Positions 16,160-21,728 of a DNA stretch of 21,728 nucleotides are shown one piece after another. Origin of the DNA: Lentisphaeria bacterium (GTDB taxonomy: Bacteria > Verrucomicrobiota > Lentisphaeria > Oligosphaerales > Oligosphaeraceae); NCBI GenBank assembly GCA_016302725.1, contig JAEDNB010000011.1, forward strand, positions 1 through 21,728. Reading direction: 5' to 3'. The position numbers and the translations under genes were made by a program. Under the pieces are notes generated by a model. It was not told the DNA's origin and searched no databases. It saw nothing but the letters and a program-made list of their open reading frames with translations. Every line of letters begins with the position of its first letter. Position 1 is the first letter of the stretch.

Positions 16160-16174
16160 GCCTTCCGGGAAGGC
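16160..16174. repeat. Short perfect inverted repeat between two pilus genes
   Basis: GCCTTCC-G-GGAAGGC, 7-bp arms, in the 89-bp gap after the Amuc_1100-like gene. No T-tract follows, so it is more likely an mRNA processing or stability hairpin than a terminator. Confidence 0.45.
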
Positions 16175-16236
16175 CTCCCCCCTCCACGGAAGATACCAGC
16201 ACTTTCCAAGCCATCAGATTAAGGATAGCGTAAACA

Positions 16237-17667
16237 GTGGACTTCATCATTCGACATTACGAGAAGCTGATTCTGGTGATCTGCCTGCTCCTGCTCCTCT
16301 TGAGCCTGAAGTATGTCTCCTCCTCCCAGGCGAAGACCGCCCAGGAGACCAGGGAGGCCAGGCAGGAGGCCAAAACCGCTGTCCGGTGCGATACCCTCCT
16401 GGAGGAACTGGGGGACGAAACCTTCAAGCCCCTGGAAAACGTCCTCAACGCCCCGGAAATCCTGGTGGACATCACCCATTCCCCCAATGGCGGGTGGGGC
16501 GGAGGACTCCTGGATGGCGGAAATGTGGTGGTTTGCAAAAACCGCAAGTGTGGTTATATTCTCCCCTACTCTGTCAACGTCTGCCCTGTGTGCAATACGG
16601 AGCAGGAGAAGATTGGACCGGAGATGCCGGCGGACCACGACCTCGACCAGGATGGCATCCCAGACCTCTTTGAAAAGGAAACGACGTACCTCCATTACCG
16701 CTTCCGCTTCGATGCCATGTACGACCAGGACCAGGATGGATTCCTGAACCTGGAGGAGTACCGCGCCGGAACCGACCCCGAAGACCCCCAGAGCACCCCG
16801 CCCCTGGCCTATCTCCTCCGCGTGGAAATGTGCGCCCAGGTGAACCTGCCCATCACCTTCAACCGCATGAAGGGCGAGGGCGATACAGCCAAGGCAAGCT
16901 TCTCCGTGGCAGGAAACCCCCGCGCCGTGGACGTGAAACCAGGCGCGGAAATCCGCGGCCTGGACGGCTTCACCCTCACCAAGGTGACGCCGGAGGCGGC
17001 CACCATCTCCCGGGGGGACGAGACCTACGAAATGCACCCTGGGGAAAAGGTGAAGCGCTTCGGCTATACCACGCGGCTGCTTTACCTGGGCAACCATGTC
17101 TTCGGCGCCCGCGTCATCCCCGTGACGGTGGATAAACTGAATGAAATTGCCGAGAGGGCCCTCTCTGCCGACGCCAATTCCTCCCAGAGGATGGGCAACA
17201 TGGGCAACATGGGTGCCCGCCAGCAGATGGGCGGACAGCAGATGGGAGGAGGACAGGGGACCATGGGAATGGCCGACCCGCAGCTCTCCTTTGACGTCAC
17301 TCCCGGCGATGTCTTCGCCCTGGTCAAGTCCCCGGTGAATGCCCAGGGGAACATGGGCGGCATGGGCGGCATGGGAAATGCCTCCGCCTACGACGAGGAG
17401 GCGCAGACCACCGTGGAGTACTACCAGGTCCAGCCCCTGGGCGACCCCGAAAAGGAAGGGGGCGCACCTGTGGTCAGTGTCCTTCCCGTGGATGCCGCGG
17501 GCAACCCCCTTCCCAATGCGGAGCCCATCCGCCTGGTGGAGAAGGACACCATTCGCTACAATCCCTACAGTTCCCCCTCGGAACCCCCCAACCACGACTA
17601 CCAGGCGCCCATGCTCAACGGAGCAGGCGGCGGCATGGGCGGCATGGGAATGGGAGGCCAGCGCTAG
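16237..17667 (+). CDS. Amuc_1099-family pilus-like protein with zinc ribbon and two EF-hand loops
   Basis: A 476-residue protein from a GTG start with AAGGA 11 nt upstream; no ATG is available near the N-terminus. It has one membrane helix (about residues 9-23: LILVICLLLLLLSL) and a short helical linker. A four-Cys zinc-ribbon pattern follows (Cys100, Cys105, Cys116, Cys119: CKNRKC ... CPVC). Two canonical 12-residue calcium loops come next, DLDQDGIPDLFE (135-146) and DQDQDGFLNLEE (163-174), then AGTDPEDPQSTPP, as in thrombospondin type-3-like repeats. The rest is a beta-rich region with three Met/Gly-rich stretches (about 319-345, 372-381 and the C-terminus MGGMGMGGQR). Its position between the PilO-like gene and the secretin suggests a periplasmic connector replacing PilP. 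The family name is by gene order and architecture. Confidence 0.75.
   Translation: MDFIIRHYEKLILVICLLLLLLSLKYVSSSQAKTAQETREARQEAKTAVRCDTLLEELGDETFKPLENVLNAPEILVDITHSPNGGWGGGLLDGGNVVVCKNRKCGYILPYSVNVCPVCNTEQEKIGPEMPADHDLDQDGIPDLFEKETTYLHYRFRFDAMYDQDQDGFLNLEEYRAGTDPEDPQSTPPLAYLLRVEMCAQVNLPITFNRMKGEGDTAKASFSVAGNPRAVDVKPGAEIRGLDGFTLTKVTPEAATISRGDETYEMHPGEKVKRFGYTTRLLYLGNHVFGARVIPVTVDKLNEIAERALSADANSSQRMGNMGNMGARQQMGGQQMGGGQGTMGMADPQLSFDVTPGDVFALVKSPVNAQGNMGGMGGMGNASAYDEEAQTTVEYYQVQPLGDPEKEGGAPVVSVLPVDAAGNPLPNAEPIRLVEKDTIRYNPYSSPSEPPNHDYQAPMLNGAGGGMGGMGMGGQR
17191..17271 (+). repeat. Met/Gly-rich coding repeat in the Amuc_1099-like gene
   Basis: Imperfect repeats of ATGGGC(AAC/GGC) and CAGATGGG encode MGNMGNMG, then QQMGGQQMGGG. 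Two shorter related tracts lie at 17350-17380 and 17620-17664. They read in frame and resemble the repeat inside the secretin gene. Confidence 0.8.
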
Positions 17668-17688
17668 GCCCAAAGGCACTCTTCCCCC

Positions 17689-17706
17689 GGAGGGGCTCGC
17701 CCCTCC
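17689..17706. repeat. Inverted repeat before the secretin gene
   Basis: GGAGGGG-CTCG-CCCCTCC, a perfect 7-bp stem with a tetraloop, 22 bp after the Amuc_1099-like stop. It lacks a T-tract. It may partly attenuate read-through or mark an RNA processing point between the connector and secretin cistrons. Confidence 0.5.
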
Positions 17707-17732
17707 CCTGGAATAAACTACGTCGCACTCCT

Positions 17733-17761
17733 TTGACTGCGGGGCAAGCCCCCAGGACAAT
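17733..17761 (+). promoter_or_regulatory. Candidate internal promoter for the secretin gene
   Basis: TTGACT (17733-17738, 5/6) and GACAAT (17756-17761, 4/6) are 17 bp apart, about 80 nt before the start codon. The spacer holds a small inverted repeat (GGGG-CAAG-CCCC). The 183-bp gap is the longest in the block, which fits separate expression of the secretin. Confidence 0.45.
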
Positions 17762-17850
17762 TTTCATTTGAATTCACAATTCCGTTAACCGAGCCCCCAA
17801 AAAGGCAGAAGTCCAACCCCTGAACCGGCTGGATGGAGCCCTTAGAGTCC

Positions 17851-20800
17851 ATGATCAAGCAAAAGAAAAACCAAGAACTCCGGAGTTCCTTGCGCATTCT
17901 GCTCGGAGCCATTTTCCTGCTGGCAATGGCCCCGGCCTCCCTCCGGGCAAAGGATGCCCCGGTTCCGTCCAATGGCAAGATTACCGTGGACGCCTCGGAG
18001 GCTGTATCGGAGGAGATGACCCAGGAGGAGGCCGAGGCTCTGGAAAAAGGGCTGGTCGAGGCGGACAAGGCCGGCCAGTTGGACAGGTCCTTGGTGGAGG
18101 AACTCTCCGACGGGACAGAGCCGGAAGGGACGGCCAAAGGCATCGGCTGGCAGTATAGGAAACTGGCGGAGCGCTCCGGCGAATCCACCCTGGACATTGT
18201 GGTTTCCCGCCTGGACAAGATCGAGGGAATCCTGGATGCCATCCAGGCCGCCCAGGCAGCCAAGGATTTGGGACGCGCCCAGGAACTTCTGGACGAAGAG
18301 TCTCCCCTGGAGAATATCGACCAGCTTTCCCAGGAGGTCCAGAGCTGCATCCTGGCTCTGGAGAAGAAGCCGTTGACCGGGGAGCAGGAAGCCCTGAAGG
18401 AATCCAGCAAGGAACGCCTGGCCAAGGTGGGCGTCCGCATGGATGATGTCCGCGCCCAGCAGGTGAACCTGAAGACCGTCTTCCGGAGGGATGACGAGCA
18501 TACGGTCTCCACCATCAAGCTGGACAAGGCCATGAAGGGCAAGAAGGAGGCTGACGAGTTCTATGCCGCCGCTGCCCACGATGGCAGCGAGGCGCGGCTG
18601 GAACGGGCCAAGGAGAACAGCTTCAACGCCCAGAAGTCCCTCCTGGAGGCCACGGGGATCCTGGCGGAGATGCGCCAGGCCGGTTCCGACAGCGACCAGG
18701 CGGTGAAGAAGACCCTCATCGATTGCGCGGAGCTGCGCCTTCGCCTCCAGTCCCGCCTGGCGGAGGTCTTCTCCCTGCTGGGACAGAAGAATCCCGAGAT
18801 GGGCGAGGCCTATCTCTCCGTGGGCATCCTGGAACTGCAACTTGCCCTGGCAAGGAACGTGGACCAGGCCAACGAGGCCCTGGCCAACGCCGCCGATTTC
18901 ATCGACATGCTGGGCCTGGATGGGCATTTCCAGACGGAGGTTGCCCTCGTTGAGAACTGCTCCCAGTCCGACTTCATCCCCTCCCCCCGCGTGGAGGAGA
19001 AGTTGAAGAGCGACATCAACACCTTCTTGGCCATCAAGAAGGAGATCGCCATCAAGGCCATGACCTCCGTGGAGGAACTGATTCCCGACCTGGATGAGAA
19101 TGAGCAGACCGTGCGGGTCGCCCTCAAGTCCGGCCAGGTCTATCTCCAGCATGGACGCTATGCCCAGGCCCGGGAGTGCTTCGAGCAGGCCCTGGTGGCC
19201 GACCCCTACTGCCTGGCCGCCATCCGCGCCCTGGCCAAGATTGACGAGACCATGGAGTCCGCCGCCAACGAGAAGTTGGATACGATTATCAAGGACCGCA
19301 TGGCGGAAGTCCGCTGGAAGTGGTCCGACCCCGTCACCCCCCTGATGCAGAGCGCGGCGGATTTCTCCAGCACCCAGACCATCCGCAAGAACGACGACAT
19401 CCAGGGCATCAACAAGCGACTGGACGACATTGTCATCCAGAACCTGGTGATCGACAACGAGACCCTGAAGGACGTCCTGACGGAAATCCTGCCCCGGGAA
19501 ATCAAGAAGGCGGATCCCGAGGGAGTCGGCATCAACATCGTTCCCATGCTGGTTCCCATGGCGGACGCCGGCATGCCTGGATACACCCCCATGGGCTATC
19601 AGCAGGCCAACTCCGAGGGCGGTAGCGCCATGGCCGGCTCTTCCGCTGCCTCCGCCGGGAATAGTGGCATGGGCGGCGGCATGAACAGCGGCTACGGCAT
19701 GGGCGGCAACATGAACACCGGCTATGGCATGGGCGGCGGCATGGGCGGCGGCATGGGCGGCAACATGAACACCGGCTATGGCATGGGGATGGATCCCACC
19801 ATGGGAGCTACCAACCCCTACGGCGGAGATTTCGGCAACTATGGCGAGAACCCCGTCCAGCAGACTGGCATGGCCACCGGCGAAAGCCTGGAGGAGAAAC
19901 TGGTGAACCTAAACCTCACCAACATCACCCCCCGGGAAGTGCTGGACTACCTCTCCTGGCAGTTTGGCCTGCGCATCCGCAATGCGGAATCCTCCGTCAT
20001 CGTCGCCCACAAGATGATTGAGATGGATCCCATGGAGACCCGCTTCTACAATATCGAGGCCGGTGTCTTCGACTCCCCCAGGACCCGCAAGAAGATGTCC
20101 AGTCTCTCCTCTCCCGTCGGCGACGACGATGATGACGACGACGACGACGATGACGATGATGATGACGATGATGATGACGACAGCGACAGCGAGGAAGTCG
20201 CCTTCGGCACCACTTCCAAGAAGGGCGGCGGCACCTTCTACAGTGCCGAGAACATCTTCCGTGCCATGGGCGTGCCCATGCCCATGGGGGCCAGCATCTG
20301 CTACTATCCCAAGACTGGCCGCCTGGTGGTCCACCACACCATCGAGCAACAGCGTGTGATCAAGCGGATCCTGGAGGAGATCAACCAGATTCCCCGCCTG
20401 ATTTCCATCGAGGCCAAGTTTGTGGAGATTGAACAGACCGACCTGAATACCCTGGGCTTCGAGTGGTCCTTCGAAGGCGGTGGCGTCTCCTATCGCCCTG
20501 CCTCCAACGGGGTTGACCATGGCCTCATCAACGGCCACGGCGGCGTGCGCACTGGCGATTTCATGATTGGCCTGGGAAGCCAGAGTTCCACCGGAAACAT
20601 CGGCATCTCCAATGGCATCCGCTTCGCCAGCGAGGTCTTCAACACCGCCTCCCTGAACGACTCCATCTTCAATGTCTACACGGTCCTTGGCAACTATGCC
20701 TTCAACACCGTGATCCACGCCATCGAGCAGTCCAGCAACTCCGATGTGCTCTCCGCTCCCAAGGTGACCACCATCAGCGGGCAGACCGCCCAGTTGAAGG

Positions 20801-21366
20801 TCGTGACCCAGCGCTACTTCGCCTTCTCCTGGACGGAGCCCGAGATGGAGTCCTCCAACAGCGGAAGCCTCACTGGCGGCTATACCAACAGCTACAAGCC
20901 TTCCGTTCCCTCCGAGTTCACCCCCACCGACCTGGGTGTGATTCTGGATGTGACCCCCACCGTCGCTCCTGACTCCTACTCCATCTATCTGGATATGCTC
21001 CCCTCCATCACGGATTTGGTGGGCTACGATTCCACCTACAACACCGTGGGCATCCAGAATGGCGTCGAGTTCCCCATGATCTTCACCATGCCCATCTTTA
21101 CCAAGCGGGAAATCAAGACGTCTGTCGTGGTCTACGACAACGAGACCGTGGTGATGGGTGGACTGATCCAGGAGAAACTCCAGCGCTACGAGGACAAGGT
21201 GCCCGTGCTGGGACATCTCCCTGTGCTGGGGCATCTCTTCACCAGCCGCGGCGAACAGTCCGTCAAGACCAATCTGCTGATGTTCGTGAATGTGCGCCTG
21301 GTCAAGCCCGATGGGCAGCCCCTCCGCGCCAACGAAGTCCGCGGTCTGCCTGACTTCCGCCACTAA
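17851..21366 (+). CDS. Outer-membrane secretin of type IV pilus-like system (Amuc_1098 family, PilQ-like)
   Basis: About 1171 residues, much longer than a typical PilQ. A signal peptide (MIKQKKNQ..., hydrophobic LLGAIFLLAMAPASLRA) is followed by a ~450-residue helical region. This ends in a TPR unit, GQVYLQHGRYAQARECFEQA (about 430-449). A first secretin N-domain follows (RLDDIVIQNLVIDNETLKDV, about 523-542), then a Met/Gly-rich linker (604-652), a second N-domain (LTNITPREVLDYLSWQFGL), 20 consecutive Asp (758-777), and a further N-domain (SICYYPKTGRLVVHH). The secretin core includes ISIEAKFVEIEQ, SDVLSAPKVTTISGQTAQL and the terminal VPVLGHLPVLGHLFTSRGEQ signature with LLMFVNVRLV. It forms the outer-membrane channel through which pili or proteins pass. 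ATG 17833 is also possible, but it adds an acidic MEPLES before the signal peptide and lacks a ribosome site. ATG 17851 has GGAG 12 nt upstream. Confidence 0.9.
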   Translation: MIKQKKNQELRSSLRILLGAIFLLAMAPASLRAKDAPVPSNGKITVDASEAVSEEMTQEEAEALEKGLVEADKAGQLDRSLVEELSDGTEPEGTAKGIGWQYRKLAERSGESTLDIVVSRLDKIEGILDAIQAAQAAKDLGRAQELLDEESPLENIDQLSQEVQSCILALEKKPLTGEQEALKESSKERLAKVGVRMDDVRAQQVNLKTVFRRDDEHTVSTIKLDKAMKGKKEADEFYAAAAHDGSEARLERAKENSFNAQKSLLEATGILAEMRQAGSDSDQAVKKTLIDCAELRLRLQSRLAEVFSLLGQKNPEMGEAYLSVGILELQLALARNVDQANEALANAADFIDMLGLDGHFQTEVALVENCSQSDFIPSPRVEEKLKSDINTFLAIKKEIAIKAMTSVEELIPDLDENEQTVRVALKSGQVYLQHGRYAQARECFEQALVADPYCLAAIRALAKIDETMESAANEKLDTIIKDRMAEVRWKWSDPVTPLMQSAADFSSTQTIRKNDDIQGINKRLDDIVIQNLVIDNETLKDVLTEILPREIKKADPEGVGINIVPMLVPMADAGMPGYTPMGYQQANSEGGSAMAGSSAASAGNSGMGGGMNSGYGMGGNMNTGYGMGGGMGGGMGGNMNTGYGMGMDPTMGATNPYGGDFGNYGENPVQQTGMATGESLEEKLVNLNLTNITPREVLDYLSWQFGLRIRNAESSVIVAHKMIEMDPMETRFYNIEAGVFDSPRTRKKMSSLSSPVGDDDDDDDDDDDDDDDDDDDDSDSEEVAFGTTSKKGGGTFYSAENIFRAMGVPMPMGASICYYPKTGRLVVHHTIEQQRVIKRILEEINQIPRLISIEAKFVEIEQTDLNTLGFEWSFEGGGVSYRPASNGVDHGLINGHGGVRTGDFMIGLGSQSSTGNIGISNGIRFASEVFNTASLNDSIFNVYTVLGNYAFNTVIHAIEQSSNSDVLSAPKVTTISGQTAQLKVVTQRYFAFSWTEPEMESSNSGSLTGGYTNSYKPSVPSEFTPTDLGVILDVTPTVAPDSYSIYLDMLPSITDLVGYDSTYNTVGIQNGVEFPMIFTMPIFTKREIKTSVVVYDNETVVMGGLIQEKLQRYEDKVPVLGHLPVLGHLFTSRGEQSVKTNLLMFVNVRLVKPDGQPLRANEVRGLPDFRH
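19666..19789 (+). repeat. Tandem coding repeat (GMGG[G/N]MN[S/T]GY) in the secretin gene
   Basis: About three imperfect copies of a ~30-bp unit (GGCATGGGCGGC, AAC or GGC, ATGAACA, CGGCTA) plus extra ATGGGCGGC units. They encode a flexible Gly/Met/Asn linker between two secretin N-domains. Near-identical copies suggest recent expansion or contraction in frame. Confidence 0.85.
20122..20181 (+). repeat. GAY trinucleotide run encoding 20 aspartates
   Basis: Twenty consecutive GAC/GAT codons in the secretin gene, followed by Ser-Asp-Ser-Glu-Glu. Codons are mixed in no simple order, so it is not a pure microsatellite. Length changes would keep the frame. Confidence 0.95.
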
Positions 21367-21368
21367 TC

Positions 21369-21432
21369 CACTCGCCTTCGGGTGAGTGAAGCCCAAAAGG
21401 GTCGCGAAAGAGATTTCGCGGCCCTTTTTTTT
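21369..21432 (+). terminator. Double-hairpin intrinsic terminator of the pilus operon
   Basis: A first hairpin, CACTCGCC-TTCG-GGTGAGTG (21369-21388), has a stable UUCG loop. It is followed by a 15-bp stem with one wobble (21395-21409 with 21414-21428: AAAAGGG-T-CGCGAAA, loop GAGA) running into eight Ts (21425-21432). It begins 2 bp after the secretin stop and is a strong rho-independent terminator. Confidence 0.93.
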
Positions 21433-21479
21433 GTGGACAAGGGATGGCTTCCTTCCCTATGTCTAGCTCCAAAGGAGTA

Positions 21480-21524
21480 AACGCAAAACCGCCGTTGGTC
21501 CATGCGTAGCATGGCCAACCCCCC
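21480..21524. repeat. Hairpin-forming direct repeat, copy 1
   Basis: The unit starts AACGCAAA and contains the inverted repeat GTTGGTCCATGC (21494-21505) / GCATGGCCAAC (21509-21519), with a 3-nt loop and one bulged base, flanked by C-runs. It matches copy 2 at 21690, 210 bp away in the same orientation, over about 39 bp. Confidence 0.75.
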
Positions 21525-21622
21525 GTGTCTGACCTGTGCAGTCTCCAGGCTGATAGAAGCCCAAAGCCTTCGAAGGGAATAGCATCCTCTTGTTGAGGTA
21601 ACTCCTTCGTATTTATATAGAT

Positions 21623-21670
21623 AACTAGATTTCTAGACAACTAGATTTCTAGACAACTAGATTTCTAGAA
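21623..21670. repeat. Three tandem 16-bp CTAG-rich palindromic units
   Basis: AACTAGATTTCTAGAC is repeated at 21623, 21639 and 21655; the last copy ends in AA. Each unit holds the palindrome CTAGA-TT-TCTAG. Six CTAG tetramers fall within 48 bp. The surroundings are AT-rich (29% G+C over 21601-21700 by my count), in sharp contrast to the rest of the window. A TATATAG patch precedes the array. Confidence 0.92.
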
Positions 21671-21689
21671 ACAAATTAAGCAATAACAT

Positions 21690-21728
21690 AACGCAAATCC
21701 CCCGTTGGGCCATGCTGGCATGGGCCAA
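21690..21728. repeat. Hairpin-forming direct repeat, copy 2 (cut by window end)
   Basis: Starts AACGCAAAT and contains GTTGGGCCATGC (21704-21715), TG, then GCATGGGCCAA (21718-21728). The pair would form a near-perfect stem with one mismatch. The right end lies outside the window, so full length and further copies cannot be judged. Confidence 0.7.

Larger units (their letters stand above)
21433..21728. other. Terminal non-coding region
   Basis: About 300 bp after the operon terminator with no convincing gene on either strand. It holds two hairpin repeats and the 16-bp array between them. It may be the upstream regulatory region of a gene beyond the window, or a small repeated element. Confidence 0.6.

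Noticed and set aside
20122..20181. Sequencing artefact at the Asp run
   Set aside because: The frame is intact on both sides, and GAC/GAT codons are mixed rather than a pure repeat.
21302..21640. 112-codon minus-strand frame at the right end
   Set aside because: Overlaps the 3' end of the secretin and its strong terminator, has no family motif or ribosome site. Only the short peptide shared with copy 2 of the repeat is worth noting.
21623..21670. CRISPR array
   Set aside because: The 16-bp units are directly adjacent with no unique spacers.
21480..21728. Integron attC sites
   Set aside because: GTTGGGC fits a GTTRRRY core in one copy, but copy 1 and the right-hand arms do not fit RYYYAAC, and no integrase is seen.

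Overview
The window looks like chromosomal DNA of a GC-rich, Gram-negative-type bacterium of the PVC group, most likely Lentisphaerota (Victivallales-like) or a relative in Verrucomicrobiota. Three things suggest this: a truncated pseudopilin of the kind these genomes carry in large numbers, a four-gene locus matching the Amuc_1098-1101 pilus-like system of Akkermansia, and weak or absent Shine-Dalgarno sites before several genes. No phage, transposase, CRISPR array, rRNA or tRNA was seen. The taxon call is an inference.

Layout. Positions 1-7872 are transcribed leftward. In order of transcription they hold rpsD (isolated, with its own terminator), a ~600-bp gene-poor leader, then a tight operon rnr - membrane/TPR protein - dapF-like - nfo. 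The last three of these overlap by ATGA. An SDR-type fructuronate reductase (uxuB) with a terminator follows, then a separately promoted pseudopilin cut by the window edge. A divergent spacer (7873-8261) separates this half from the rightward half. The rightward half holds bioF-bioG-bioC (overlapping starts and stops), guaB (IMP dehydrogenase), and a pilus assembly block: a PilM-PilN fusion, an Amuc_1100-family PilO-like protein, an Amuc_1099-family protein with a zinc ribbon and two EF-hand loops, and a very long Amuc_1098-family secretin. The block ends in a strong double-hairpin terminator.

How the genes fit together. bioF/G/C cover the BioC-BioG route that makes and releases pimeloyl-ACP, plus the first ring-assembly step of biotin synthesis. 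The pilus genes would build the inner-membrane platform (PilM/N/O-like), a periplasmic connector (1099-like) and the outer-membrane channel. Unusual shared features are Met/Gly-rich low-complexity stretches in three of the four pilus proteins, a 20-residue poly-aspartate run in the secretin and canonical Ca2+-binding loops in the connector. The DapF homologue has serine in place of both catalytic cysteines.

The last ~300 bp are non-coding and compositionally different (about 29% G+C over 21601-21700). They contain three tandem 16-bp CTAG-rich palindromic units between two direct copies of a ~40-bp hairpin repeat. The second copy runs off the window.
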